A stretch of DNA of 64,000 bases from Arctopsyche grandis. Taxonomy: Eukaryota; Arthropoda; Insecta; Trichoptera; Hydropsychidae. Under the pieces are notes generated by a model. That model saw only the letters and a program-made list of their open reading frames with translations. It was not told the DNA's origin and made no database searches. The stretch covers positions 14,860,001 to 14,924,000 of the forward strand of contig NC_135365.1 of NCBI RefSeq assembly GCF_051622035.1. Reading direction: 5' to 3'. Made by a program: the position numbers and the translations under genes. This document shows, in pieces, positions 46,400 through 58,083 of the stretch. Numbering within the stretch: the first letter of the stretch is position 1; each line of letters begins with the position of its first letter.

Positions 46400-47230
46400 T
46401 TAAATTTAGTCGCGAGACCGAAATAAATTGAAAATGGAGCAGCGTCGACGTGCTGGCCGTGCAGGATTTCGGCATTCGGCGTCGAGCGTGGAGTGTCGAG
46501 TGTCGAGTGTTGGCTGTCGGCCACTTCCCCGATCGGCGCGCACACGTTCAGTCGAATCCCGACGCAGCACGCGCATCGCCATGGCTGACGAGTATTTCTA
46601 CGGTGAGTTGTCTTCGCGAGGCTTTCCCGCACCCGACCGGCCACTCACGGAGGGGCTCGCGCGCGCCCTTCGCCCCCTGCGACCCTTCGCGCGTCGGCAC
46701 TCGCATCCCTCGAAGCGAACGCCGAACGCCGAACGCCGGGCGTCGAGCGTCGAGCGCCGAGACGCCGGTCGTCGCCCTCCGGCTGCGAATACGCCGAGTC
46801 GGCGAGCGGCGAGACGCCCCCCGCCGCTGGGGACCTTCGCGGGGCGGATTCCTCGGCCGGAGCCCCCCGGCGCCCCCCGACACTCGGCGAGTCGGCGTCG
46901 CTGTCGCCCGCGCCAATTCGCTGCCGCCCCGCCATTTTTAAACGGGCCGGCCGGCCGGCCGGCTTCGCGCCGCGTCCTATGCGCGCGTTGCTTCCACCGT
47001 GACCCGCCACCACACGCCTCCTCATTCGATCGGCAAACACGTGATTGTCGCAAAAGTGTCTGTTTCGCGGGAACTCCCCCTCCCGCCCCCCCGCCGCACC
47101 TAACCTCACCTCCGCCGGCCGCGTGCCCGAATGACAGTTGGCGCCAATGCCGGCTTCCCGCACTTTTTCCCAGTTTCATTCATAAATACCACTACACTCC
47201 ACTCCACTCCGCTCCGCTCTAAACGTCATT
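46400..47230 (+). promoter_or_regulatory. CpG-rich island at the nucleoplasmin-like promoter
   Basis: A sharp rise in G+C and CpG over about 800 bp, covering the first coding exon (46581-46602) and the start of intron 1. It includes short GC-rich repeats: GTCGAGTGTCGAGTGT (about 46495) and GCCGAACGCCGAACGCCG (about 46722). No TATA box seen, as in many CpG-type promoters. The long frames here on both strands are composition artefacts. Confidence 0.6.
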
Positions 47231-49984
47231 CATTTGTTTCAATTTGAATCTTTTTTTTTTTCGAATGAATTCGATTCGATACGTTTTTGCTGTTTCATCA
47301 GAGGACATAACCTCAAAGCGCTCGACTCGTCGAACATCAACCCCTCGATAAATAGTATTTTATCACCCGCGTTTTCAACAATGAACGCATTTTGCTTAAC
47401 CTCAAAGTGATGTATGTATGTATAATACTCGATACGTCCATAACGCGTTAGAAGTCATATTGGGCATAAGACACGATACAAAGTTAGCAATATGAATCTA
47501 CGCGCTCAAAAGTGCGGCACGCAACGCGTACGTCGACTCCAACGGTGAAAGGCGTTTCTTCGTGTAATTTATTATTTCGATGGGTTTCTCACACGTTTCT
47601 TCAGATATGAGGATAATATACTATTGAAGAGACGCTGCCGTCCGGATTGGGCGCTTGATCTCTATCGTATTTTTATTGCGTGTTTAAAACCAAACACGTG
47701 CTGCATGCCTCACCCCTCTGTTTTTACCGATCAATCAATTTCTCAGATGCGTATTTAAGTTTCACGCTCTGTAACGAGGCAATCCAACCTTTTTGTAATT
47801 CATTCAAATGAAATATTAAGCGTTTCAGTTTATTCAGTTTCAATTTATTGAAAATAATAAATGCTGTATTCGATAAAATGTAATGCAATATTCCAAAGTC
47901 GAAATCATGCAATGCTCGTAAATGTTGGTCAAAATCACTCGCAGGATTCCGTATATTGGAAAATGTAGATTGAAGATAATGCTGGAGATGGAACTTTCTC
48001 AGGCGTGCCAAATCTAAAGCCAAGCCTTAGAGGTTAATTTACCTTTGCTTCTTTTGTAACTTAAGTTGTCAATCGGGTTCATGCGAAATATTGTAGTTTT
48101 CGCAGTGTTTACTTTCGTTAGTACATATAAGTTCAAAGGTTGGCTTATCTTTGTAATAATCGATAATTATGTATACGTGATTCCAAGAAAAATAAAAATT
48201 CGAAAGTGTTAATGTTAACACAAAGAGTTGCTTAATAATTCGTTACAAAACCCTGTTGTAACTATCGCTCTTTCAACAGCGTACGATTAAAATTTTCAAT
48301 GTACCTACAAAGTATCACGTGAAGTTTGTTAGATTCGATGTACAATTTTTATACAATATTATAATTGATAGTAATGTTTTCTTTTTTCAGGTGTTACCTT
48401 GTCGGAAACAAACAAAACCGAAACATGGGATCCTGAGATCAAAGCGGAGGAATATCCCCGCACAAACAAATTGGTCATTAGACAAGCTCTATTAGGTCAA
48501 GAGGCCAAAGACGGCGAATTCAATGTTGTTCAGGTGATTACGATCAATTTTGGCTTTTGCCATTCGATTTTTTTTTTTTTTTTACTTGTCAAGTGATGAT
48601 ATCCTCCACTACCGTACTATTGTTGATTAGAAATGGAAGGCTGTTTTAGTTTTTTCGTTCTAAGTGATCATCTGAGGCATTTGTCTGATTATATTTATAA
48701 ACACTTAATTATCATTTTTATTTTGTATTTTATTATTATTTTAACTTTTTGTATTGTTTTTAGGTGGAAACCATGTCAATGAGGGATACCGTCAAAATCC
48801 CCGTCGCTGTTCTGAAATCTGGTGAAAACCGACAAGTCCGATTGGACTTAGAATTCCCAGATGCGCCTGTTACTTTTACTTTAATTCAGGTTAGTTTTAA
48901 TACTAAAATTTCAAATTTTACCACTTATAATTATTTTCCTGAACTGATCCAAATTTTATTATGAAACTTTGAATGTATATTGTATTATTATTTTTTCTTT
49001 TTAAGGGGGCTGGTCCCGTACATTTAATTGGACAACATTTACTTGGAGCTCTTGTTGAAGAATTTGAAGATATGGATGATATGGAAGAAGAGATGCTCGA
49101 CGAGGAAGAGGGTGATGAGCCTCATGTTAGTATTAAAAAAATCATTTCTTAAATTTTCTAACAACTTAATCGATATTGCGTTTTGCTCATGATTTGGAAT
49201 TGCGTTGGAGTGATGACAACCAAACTACCGTATTTCTAGAGAGACGCTTAATTCGTTTTGATTTTAATAATCTCATTGATAGAATTGAGGCATTTGTCTG
49301 ACCAACGTTTAGTAGTTCAATCGAAAGTAATTCCTACCCATTTGGTACTTTGCAATACGAGAATAGGATTCTATATAAGAAAAATAGCCAGAAAATTTCC
49401 AAGCTGAAAACATACATATTGTTAAGCTTGGTGCTATTTGCAGGTTGATGCTAAAAAGGCGAAGGCAAACAACAAACGCAAGAACGATGAGGTATGATTC
49501 TTGAATTAATACCACATGATTCGTATGAAAGAAATGCAGAATGAATACATAAATTGACATACGGTAACATGCCTCAATAATCGCCTATCGTCTAATAAAG
49601 TAATACGTATTTCTTTATTTATCTATTTTCTTTTTGATATATTTAACGATTGACACTCTTGTTTCAAATAGTAAAAAAAACTCATTAATTTCCATTATTA
49701 GTTACGATATTGATTGAATTAATTTTTACCTATATTATATCTTATTGAAAAATTGTTCTACTAAAAATAACAAGATTAATTCAAAATTATGAGCCTCCAA
49801 ATCATTACATTACGTGTATAATAAGTACATTTTGGACATGTTATAATAATTTATTCGTTTTTTTTTTCCATATCAGGATGAGGAAGATGACGATGAAGAA
49901 GGTGCCCCCAAAAACAAGAAATCCAAAATGACTCATAACGCCAAGGGTAAAGCTCCAGCGCCCAAAAAGAATGCCAAGAAGTGA
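46581..49984 (+). CDS. Nlp: Nucleoplasmin-like histone chaperone (188 aa, six coding exons)
   Basis: Coding exons: 46581-46602, 48391-48533, 48764-48889, 49006-49125, 49444-49491, 49877-49984. All borders are GT/AG and in frame. The product begins MADEYFYGVTL, the conserved start of insect nucleoplasmin-like proteins. The beta-barrel core spans about 4-112 (KLVIRQALLG, VKIPVAVLKSGE, GAGPVHLIGQHLLG). An acidic tract follows at 115-135, a basic KKAKANNKRK (about 140-150, likely nuclear signal), a second acidic run (154-161) and a Lys-rich tail. Such proteins form pentamers, bind core histones and remodel sperm chromatin. The chosen ATG has GCCATGG context. An in-frame ATG at 46434 would add 49 Arg/Ser-rich residues. 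Poly(A) signal at about 50144. Intron 1 is 1.8 kb and holds no recognised feature. Confidence 0.95.
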
Positions 49985-50143
49985 ACAGTTTAGCTTACTT
50001 GGTTTTGATCTATAAAATATTTTGTGTCCGACCATATTTTGGTTGTTTTACATTTTAAGCTTGATACTTTACTGTTCACTTAATCAATTCAACTGATTTT
50101 TGTAGTACGTACAATATTTTGACATCTCTAAATCTCAGAAAAA

Positions 50144-50149
50144 AATAAA
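50144..50149 (+). terminator. Nucleoplasmin-like gene poly(A) signal
   Basis: AATAAA 160 bp after the stop codon. Further AATAAA-like sequences near 50275 and 50550 could give longer transcripts. Confidence 0.55.
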
Positions 50150-51240
50150 ATAAGTTTCAGTATTATTTTTAAGTCTTCGATTACCATTTTTGAATATTGA
50201 ATTCAAATATATTAGTCCATCTTCTAGAGATGTTTAAATATTCTGGAGTACATCCAATCTTTTAAGTTGAGCAGTAAATAAACTATTTATACTTAGGCAT
50301 TGTGTAAGTTATACATATGTTGTCATTTTGGTGATGGCACCAGGATGTAATCTCGTGAAAAAAAATTTTTGTGTAAGTGTGAAAATTTCAACGTGATATA
50401 GAATACAACAAAATGATAACTAATGACTGTAGTTCATTCTTTATATTTTCTGACGGATTGTCTGTTTTTTTTTTTTTATTACACCATTCATTCATTCCCA
50501 ATGATTGCGCGTTATGATTGTGCCAGTCATTATTTTTCTCGAATAGTTTTTAATAAAAACAATTTCAAAACTAGGTTATATGTGATTTGTCATTAATTTC
50601 TCTATATTAAGATATCTGACAGTAGTATGCAAGTTTTACTAAATCCAAACATTATTTGTTTGTTTTGTACATAATATATTACGTAAGATAACAGTAACAA
50701 TAAACAAAACTTTTCTAAAATGTGTTCTTTACTTTATTTTGTTCTTATGCAGAAATGTCAGTTTGCTTTCACAGGTCATAAATTTTTAATGGAGTAATAC
50801 TATACATTTATACCTACAGAATGTATATATTCTTATAACAATAATATTAAAGAATATGTTCATTGAACAGCAAAAATGTATTCTGAACGATTAATGAAAT
50901 ATAGAAGAGGCTTGTTAAAAATACCCAAGTCTACTTATTAGTATTATATAAACTGGGAGCTACTAACAATTTACTACCATTTAATTATACGAGAATGTAC
51001 ATCATTATATAATGAAAAATGCTACCCTAGAATAATCCCCATGTGTTTTAAGAACAGTATGTACATGAACGTAAACCCATTCCCCATTAGTTGTCAACTT
51101 GAATTTAAAATCAAAAAATGGTTCACTAGCTTCAGTTTCTTATAAAAACTAGTATTTTTTTCTCTTGCATTGAACACTGATGAAGCCGGTTGTTCTTACT
51201 TGGAAAGCATTCATCGAACGCCTATCTTTAATCATTGCAA
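50150..51240. other. AT-rich 3' flank
   Basis: Possible extended 3' untranslated region, then AT-rich sequence without a gene or bounded element. Confidence 0.5.
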
Positions 51241-51668
51241 TATGTATGTAGTAACAATAAAGTTTTGTGATCACGCAAAAATTCAAACTCGAGATTTTTG
51301 ACTGATTTCCAACTCCGAGTCTTTCACTGATCACGTTTTCATGATCTAGAAAAAAATGTATGTGTATTTTGTGGATTTTTTGAACACTGTTCGTCGTATC
51401 GAACTGAAACTTAATATTTTTACCTCAACCGGAAGTAGTACTTTTACTTTACGAGGATTTTTTATATTTTCCTCGGAAACCTTTTGGTTTATTGAACCGA
51501 AATTTCACATCTAGAAGTTTAAGCTTAATACCAAGTTATGTATAAAATTTGGAAAGCATCCGTCAACGGGAAGTGGCAGTTTACTCTTGTTCGATTTTTC
51601 TTCCACTATTTTTTCGATCCCTATAAACATGTGTGCTCTTCACGAAAAAATTTTAGTATAATTGTTAT

Positions 51669-52919
51669 TTTATTTTATTTTATTAATTGAAAAATCAACA
51701 GACAGGATGTACAGAGATAGGTATAAAAAAAACAAAAAGTAAATAAATAATATATGTAACATCCGAGTCCAATAATAGATTTTTACAAAAATGAAAAAGA
51801 TAAATATAAGGAAAACAAATTAAAAAGTAAAGAATAAAGGCATGACAAAATATGTAGTACATTGCATAATTAAACTATAGTATTAAAATATTTGGAAAAG
51901 GTTATAAGATAGAATATAAGAAGAAATTGAAATTTACAAATATAAAACAAATGAAAAAGGTAAATACAAAATAAACAAATGAAATGGAAAAGAATGAAAG
52001 CTATAATATGATTAAATAGCACATTACATAACTAAACTAAAGTATAAAAATAATGGAAATATTGGAAAAATAGAATAGGAGAAAAAATGAATCAATCGGT
52101 CAAGATTCTCTTGATGTTAGACCTGAATTGATGTAGGGAAATACCAAACAGATCAACCTCATTCAGCTCTCCGTTAAACATACGATAAACGCGCTGCAGA
52201 TAAAAATATTTTTGGGAATTAGTATTGAAAGGATCAAGTGAAAAGAGTGCAACGCGTCTAGAGTATCGAACTGTGATTCTGAAATTAACCTTATTCAGTA
52301 AATCAGAACAATCAAGGAAACCATTTATGAGCTTAAAGAAGAATATAGCATCAGTATGTCGTCGCCAGACAGAAAGATTGTTAAAAGAAAGGATTTTTAA
52401 AATGTCGGAAACAGTAGAATGGGTATAGGTAGGAAAAAGGTAGCGTAAGGATTTAATAAATTTAAGTTGAACTTTCTCAATACAATTAATATGGGATAAA
52501 TAAAAAGGTGACCAGATAATTGAGGCAAATTCAAGGTGAGACCTTACAAAGGAAAAATAAAGTAATTTTAGTACATAAGGATCATTAAAGGGTTTTGTTG
52601 AGCGGAGTAGGAATCCAAGAGATTTAAATGCTTTGTTGGTAATAAAAGAAATATGTTCAGAGAAATCTAGTTTATTATTGAGTATTACACCAAGATCTTT
52701 AATAGAAGATGACGTGTTAAGGATTGAATGATTTAATTGATATTGATTAGTAATAATTGACTTATTTCTAGTGAAATTTAAAATAGAGCATTTTTCTAGA
52801 TTAATAAAAAGATCATTATTTAAACAATATATAGAGAATCTATCTAGATCTTCTTGTATCTTATGAGAATCGTCTATGGTGTATATAGGTTTGTAAATTT
52901 ATATGAATGTAATAATAAT
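51669..52919 (-). mobile_element. 5'-truncated LINE with 14-bp target duplication
   Basis: Flanked by perfect copies of AGTATAATTGTTAT (51655-51668 and 52920-52933). The - strand 3' end is an AATTAATAAAATAAAATAAAA tail. 1251 bp were copied, with an open partial pol frame. A 175-bp sibling is at 31100-31274. Confidence 0.9.
52092..52886 (-). pseudogene. Partial LINE reverse transcriptase (about 264 aa, uninterrupted)
   Basis: Read on the - strand, the frame runs open from about 52886 to the stop at 52092. It begins just after the catalytic YADD position of Jockey/CR1-type reverse transcriptases (IDDSHKIQEDLDRFSIYCLN) and continues through IKDLGVILNNKLDFSEHI, VRSHLEFASIIWSP and WRRHTDAIFFFKLING to a C-terminus RSNIKRILTD. 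It lacks the endonuclease and the palm catalytic core, so it is inactive. There is no decay after truncation, so insertion was fairly recent. The first Met is far inside, which is why start-based gene finding misses it. Confidence 0.85.
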
Positions 52920-53430
52920 AGTATAATTGTTATATAAATTAAAAATCATAATTTAATAAACCGAAAGTGGGATTTTTTCCTCAAGTCAAAAATATTGTGA
53001 CCTCGATTTTTTCCACACCCCTGAACGTATGAAGCTGAAAATTTATGTATATTTGTGTTTTTTATGTACTAACTTGGAGGTAATAAGGTTTTGGTCATGA
53101 TTCGTAAACCGGTAGTATTTTTTTTAAAAACATTTCATTATTTTATTTTGACCTTTTAAATAGTTTTTATATTCTTGATATTTAATGTGTATAATATTTA
53201 TAGTGATTTTAAGTAACGAAATTTTTTTAAAAAAATCCGACAACTGGAAGTAGAACTTTCGTCTTGTGTAAGTTCCCTACGTTTTCGCTTAATTTTTATC
53301 GAAAATGCTCTCACAATATGAGTGAACGTGTATGTATGTATGTTTAATTATCGAATTTTGTTTTGTGACCTTTTTTCCTCAAATACATAGATAATGTCAT
53401 GGGTTGGTCACATCCGATTTTTTTTATGCT

Positions 53431-54502
53431 CCTTCACGTTGGGTCGACCCACGATGAATATGGGATTATGATTAAAGGATGCAGTCTCATTAGAGCGATT
53501 TCAAAATAGTGCTCAATGCAAGAAAGCAAAAAAAAAATTCTACGAATTTGATAAGAGAAACTAATGAGTAGACTTTGGCGTTGGTTTGATTTTTTTAAAA
53601 TAACAATATACCTCTGTTACTGTACAAAGCAAGAGAGCAAAAATGCATTTTTACAGGATTTGGTTATTAAATTTAATACCTAAATTTTACGAGTACCATT
53701 TTCAAAGGACCTGAGGGTTTGTGTCTTATGCAACGGCTTCGCCTGGAAGTAACTATGTGAGTTAATGAGTGCGAACTGGTCGAACAAATATTTAATTCAT
53801 CTACTAAATGTTTAATTGTTTATTTTTATATGTATCAATGTATTTTTCAAATTCTTTAGGGGTTGCGGGTTCACTTAGCTTTTATAAAAAGGTTGGGAGC
53901 TTGTGATGTAGGCGATGCGCGTTAAGCTATTTCCACGCATCTTTTTGTATGTACATATGTATGTTTTAAGTTTTTGCTACGGAGTTGGCCCAACGTCAGG
54001 AGGGGCCATTATTGTTGAAAAAGTATGAAAATATTTGTCTTCTTGTTGCCAACAGTACTGTACACGTTTATGTAAGTATACTTTTATCGATTTAACCCTT
54101 AATCGCGCAAAATCTCTTTAAATCAAATTATAATTCCACAGTCCTGCTTTTCTTATATGTGATTATATTATACAGTGAAATTATATTTCAAGTGAAAATG
54201 TATTTTCACTGATGTTTCAGTAAAATCATAATCAGTTACATTTTCAGGGTTGATTTTATTCATTTAAGATAAGATTGTTAGGGTTGGTATTATTTAAGGG
54301 TTAGGTTAAGTAAGGGTTGGCCCTATTCATTTAAGATTGGGTTGTTAGGGTTAAATTTATAGAATTAAACGTTCTTAATTCATTGTTTGACACATTTTCA
54401 CTGCTTGACAATTCAAATATATTTTCACTTGAAATATGCTTTCACTGAAACATACACATATCTTACGTCAGTGTACGCCACGCGGGCAGTTCTGGATATA
54501 GA
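53431..54502. other. AT-rich non-coding stretch
   Basis: No gene. 54240-54350 has short repeated phrases (GGGTTAGGTTAAG, CATTTAAGATTGGGTTGTTAGGG), a minor degenerate repeat. Confidence 0.5.
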
Positions 54503-54511
54503 TCATTTTTC

Positions 54512-54804
54512 GGTAAACGGACTACTAGTCCAATGTGAACCGGTCGCTCTAGATCGGTCACACTAAAACTGGTCACACCCGAAAATTGGTCACGAAAAAA
54601 CTGGTCACACCCAAAAATTTTTACTAACCTCTTATACAGTTCACATGGTTTTCGTGTAAGTGGTAATTTTTTATCTCTTATTAATTTTTGGGTGTGATCA
54701 GTATTTTCGTGACCAGTTTTAGTGTGACGGGTGATCACGTGTGACCGATCTAGAGCGACCGATTGTCCTGTGACCAGTTCACATTTGACTAGTAATCACC
54801 GAAC
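54512..54804. mobile_element. Fold-back element with 9-bp target duplication, copy 2
   Basis: 293 bp, GGTAAACGGACTACTAGTCC ... GACTAGTAATCACCGAAC, the reverse of copy 1. Flanked by TCATTTTTC at 54503-54511 and 54805-54813, a perfect 9-bp duplication. Repeated ACTGGTCACACCC units lie in both arms; the centre differs from copy 1. Confidence 0.8.
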
Positions 54805-54865
54805 TCATTTTTCAAGTATTATCCTATTGGCCTATTTTTTTTAATCTTCAGATGCAGTCACATAT

Positions 54866-54987
54866 ATCTCCGAATCTCGAGCCAATCAAAACTTTTTATT
54901 ACCAGATTCGTGTTCACTGGGCATAAATCTATAATAAAAGTCATATCTCGTCTCTGAAACATTTTTCGTGTCGAACAGTGTTATTGT
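54866..54987 (-). repeat. Unknown dispersed repeat, - copy
   Basis: Reverse complement of 16155-16310 without the internal tandem duplication. Ends at AACACTGTTCGACACG on the - strand. Confidence 0.65.
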
Positions 54988-55187
54988 ATCCCTCATTGTC
55001 TTGCACTTACATATATTTAATAACTTGATCTGTTTTTCCGTAAAAACAGTATTTCCTGTTTTAAACCATTCGTTCCTTTGAGAGGATCTCCAGAATATTC
55101 ATGTTTGTATGTACTTTTTTATTTAATTTTTGGTTTGTTTACTTATTGATTGATTTGATTTGATATATTGATTTCTTTAACTTATAT

Positions 55188-55351
55188 TGTGGCAGCCCCG
55201 AGGTACGGATCGTAAAACCATCGGTTGGCCAGTGCTTCGCCGGTAAGCATTCACTTTCTCCCCGGCTGCCGAAATAAATAGTTGTGCATTACCAACACAG
55301 TCGTCTCACTCGTCCTACCCCCATAATATTTCTTTAATCAGTAATATCACA
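55188..55351 (+). mobile_element. Short LTR-like block
   Basis: TGTGGCAGCCCCGAGG ... AATATCACA, 164 bp, with AATAAA followed by TAGTTGTGCATTACC as in an R/U5 region. No target duplication found, so this is a candidate only. Confidence 0.35.
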
Positions 55352-55399
55352 ACGGCCCGATTTTTTCAAATTGGTAATAAATAAAAAAAAAATATATAT

Positions 55400-55864
55400 T
55401 GTAACGAACGGTTTTACGCGCGCTTACTGATCTCGCGGTGGGAGATCCAGAGGGCGGATACGTCGTTCTCCTTCCAAGGGTTGGGTTATAGGGAAACGTG
55501 AAATAACCTTGGGATACGGTTTATATACAGTCGGGGAGGTTCCTGACTGCAAATCGTCTCGTTGATAACAGCTTCCTCGTGGTCGGGAGCTGGCTCTGCG
55601 CTTCGGACCGGTCCACTCGCGTCTGATGTTTCTCCGGAAACGGCGTGAGCAATACGAGGACGTTGGCTGGAACTCTTGGGAGGGAGTGATGCTGCACTCG
55701 ACCTCACAGCGGTTCTTCAGTAAGATGGCGGATCTCTGGGCCCAGGAGAAGTCCTTCTTCGGTGGGGGATGGTGGTAGAGAGACTCGCTCTCGATGCGCG
55801 CGCGCCTAGATCGCGCGGTTTTCCGTGTGGCCCTATGGGACGATGGGGAGAACGTCGCGTTATA
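55400..55864 (-). mobile_element. Solo LTR, family 2
   Basis: 465 bp with TGTAACG ... CGTTATA ends and ATAT on both sides (55396-55399 and 55865-55868). On the - strand a TATATAAACCG box lies at about 55525. GC-rich against AT-rich flanks. The terminal base at 55864 looks mutated. Confidence 0.55.
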
Positions 55865-55979
55865 ATATATTTTTGTATGTACATATGATACATTTTCTTT
55901 TTTTAATATCTGCATGTATGTATGTGCATATGTACAATATATAACAAAAGTTACTGTAATTGGAAAAAAAATCATTACT

Positions 55980-56350
55980 TTGATATTATTTTAAAATAAA
56001 ATGAACATCTCTGCTAACAGCTAAATAATGTCTTGTTTAGGGAAAAAATATTTGGTTATTGTCCATCCGGCGTAGGATGACACTTAGGTAAAACACATAT
56101 GCTGTCCTTTTCACCCCATTACGACTAATGGCATTTCGCGCGTACAGTGTTCTGTCTGCACGAAATGCTATTGGTCGAAAGGCAGCGAGGGAGATAGCAT
56201 ATATGTTTTTCTCAGTCTCTTCCTAGAGCGCACCAAGTATAACAATAATTTCATTCAAAAACAGTCGCAATAAACTGTCAATACATGTACTAATATGCCA
56301 TAAGTATTCATTGTAGCTATTTCTTTTCAAAATATACGATCACAATATCT
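55980..56350. other. Non-coding stretch with short inverted repeat
   Basis: ATGGCATTTCGCGCGTACAG (56130) and GCACGAAATGCTATT (56158) form an imperfect palindrome, probably a MITE remnant. Confidence 0.4.
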
Positions 56351-56825
56351 AGTTTTTTCCTAGTATTCGTCCTTTATTAATCGAAAAAAACGTGGAAATG
56401 GCTCCCACGTTGGAACGCGAAAGGCGAACAGGTGTCCTCCAGGAACACGTTCTAAAGGGAAAACGTGGACTGAATTGGACGTGTTGTTATCTGTCGTAGA
56501 AGTTCTCCTGGTTCTAAGCTCCTCGTCGAAATGCAGCAAGCTATACGACCTGGCGGGAGAAAAGATGGAGACCCGGTCACGAGGTCCTTCTTCTACGTAT
56601 ACGGCTTCTGGATGTTCCATAAACAGCTGCGTATGAAGAGGGCGGGAGCTCCAGGAACTGTACAGCTACTGCTGGGGCTCAACCGCAGGTGATCCGCTCT
56701 CTCTCGGGATACAGGGAGACATACGACTGTCCGTTGAAAGTCCGGAAAAGAGATAGAGCGTTTCTCTCGTGCGCGTCCGGAATCTACGTCCGGGAAGTGG
56801 GATCGTATATATATATATATACAAT
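56350..56825. other. GC-rich block of unknown origin
   Basis: About 475 bp with raised G+C between two solo LTRs, closing with a (TA)n run at 56806-56820. It may be another LTR or an internal retrotransposon fragment. No protein motif recognised. Confidence 0.35.
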
Positions 56826-56891
56826 AAACATCCACAGAGATATCTATGGAGAGAAACCTATTGTATATATGGAGAGAAACCTATGTAATAT

Positions 56892-57350
56892 TGTAACATA
56901 CGCCGCTGGTTAAGTGCAATCGGATTAGGCCGAGCAGCATCCCCGCTATTTCCCAGAATCCGGACGAGCGTGAGACGGCGGCGTTTGAGATAATTGGTTT
57001 CGAGGATTATCTCTAGGCTTAAGTGCATTCGGCTAACAATGAAAACTCCCGAATGAACTAAGTGGGCTTCCCGGTATAGTTCTTAGAACTGACAGCGCGA
57101 TACCGTGGGACTGAGTGAGTGCCTTGGACCGTGGGGCTGGCTGCATATCCGGGTACGTGCCTAAACAATAGGGAAGTAACCGGACGTCGGAGATGCATGA
57201 CCGACCTGCCTTTTATAAGCAGGTACTTAGGCCATCTGAGGACATTCTGGACGGAGCACGGGCAGTGCGTGGATCTCCTGAATCGCCCAATGAATTCTGT
57301 GACGCGACTTTGGCCTTTTATTTGGATCCTCCACCCACCCCTACGCAACA
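56892..57350 (-). mobile_element. Solo LTR, family 1, reverse
   Basis: 459 bp, reading TGTTGCG ... TGTTACA on the - strand, flanked by ATAT on both sides (56888-56891 and 57351-57354). Homologous to 29778-30186. Like that copy it abuts SINE sequence (57400-57560). Confidence 0.75.
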
Positions 57351-57399
57351 ATATAATACAATAGCTCAAGATTTCGCGAGATAAATGGGGAGGGAAAGC

Positions 57400-57560
57400 C
57401 AATTTGCAGAAATCGTTTCAACGAAAATCAGAAAAATTGGCAAATTCTGATAAGAAACAACCGACTTAGTTACAAACCAAGGTCTGGCCAGCAGTAACCA
57501 GTTTGATTCGAACTCACAATCACACTGACCATAGCAAAATACCATACTGCTAGTTTTTTA
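57400..57560 (-). mobile_element. SINE, reverse
   Basis: On the - strand: a tRNA-like head with GTGAGTTCGAATCAAACTGG (B box), then CTTGGTTTGTAACTAAGTCG, the central block TATCAGAATTTGCCAATTTT and a diverged GAAACGATT. Confidence 0.6.
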
Positions 57561-57609
57561 TGAGCATTGACAGTATTTGTATTTGCGTAGAATCCACTTG
57601 AACGGTGTA

Positions 57610-58035
57610 AGGTCTGTTCATACCTATCCAGCACGACCCGTATCCTGCAGGTGTTATGCAAGTGCGGATAGTATTCTTTGGTACATTCTATATGGACGCG
57701 CATGAATGCATACATGCGAATGGAATATGAATCTTCTTCTTCTTCTTCTAATGCTGAATCCGTATTCGGACGTAGGCGACTACCATGGGCAGACATCGTT
57801 TATGGCCCGTGCGAATTCTTTCCTATCATGGGCAAGCCGAAATAACTTTTCGAGACCGAGTCCCATCCATGACCTGATGTTCCGGAGCCAAGAGAGCTTC
57901 TTTCTCCCAAGCCACCGTTTGCCTTCTATTTTCCCTGGAGTATGAATACGTCCATATAATGTACCAAAGAATACTATCCGCACTTGCATGACACCTGCAG
58001 GATACGGGTCGTGCTGGATAGGTATGAACAGACCT
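57610..58035. mobile_element. MITE with long inverted arms, split by a LINE
   Basis: Arms of about 95 bp, nearly identical and inverted: AGGTCTGTTCATACCTATCC at the left and its complement ending 58035. GTA lies on both outer sides (57607-57609 and 58036-58038), a possible 3-bp duplication. Confidence 0.65.
57733..57936 (-). pseudogene. LINE (RTE/BovB-like) C-terminal fragment inside the MITE
   Basis: The - strand frame reads GKIEGKRWLGRKKLSWLRNI then a short C-terminus and stop, a widespread insect LINE C-terminal pattern. The (GAA)n tail lies at about 57733-57750 on the - strand. Flanked by GGAATATGAAT (57722-57732) and GGAGTATGAAT (57937-57947), an 11-bp duplication with one mismatch. Confidence 0.7.
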
Positions 58036-58083
58036 GTAGGCGGGGGTAGGAAGTGTTGACCGTATCCCAGCCTGACGAAACAC

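Larger units (their letters stand above)
51241..53430 (+). repeat. Large unknown repeat, copy 2 (split by a LINE)
   Basis: Homologous to 17276-19165 in the same orientation. The GGAAGTAGTACTTTT-like motif recurs at about 51431, 51573, 53090 and 53246. The LINE at 51669-52919 interrupts it, and the solo LTR found in copy 1 is absent here (53290-53305). No coding potential. Confidence 0.65.

Noticed and set aside
46428-47222. Long overlapping open frames on both strands in the GC-rich island
   Set aside because: They are Arg/Pro-rich in every frame, lack domains and occur on both strands, as expected when stop codons are rare in CpG-rich DNA. Only the 22 coding bases of nucleoplasmin exon 1 are supported.
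55424-55975. 183-aa - strand frame
   Set aside because: Lies in a solo LTR with ATAT flanks and extends into AT-rich flank; no domain.
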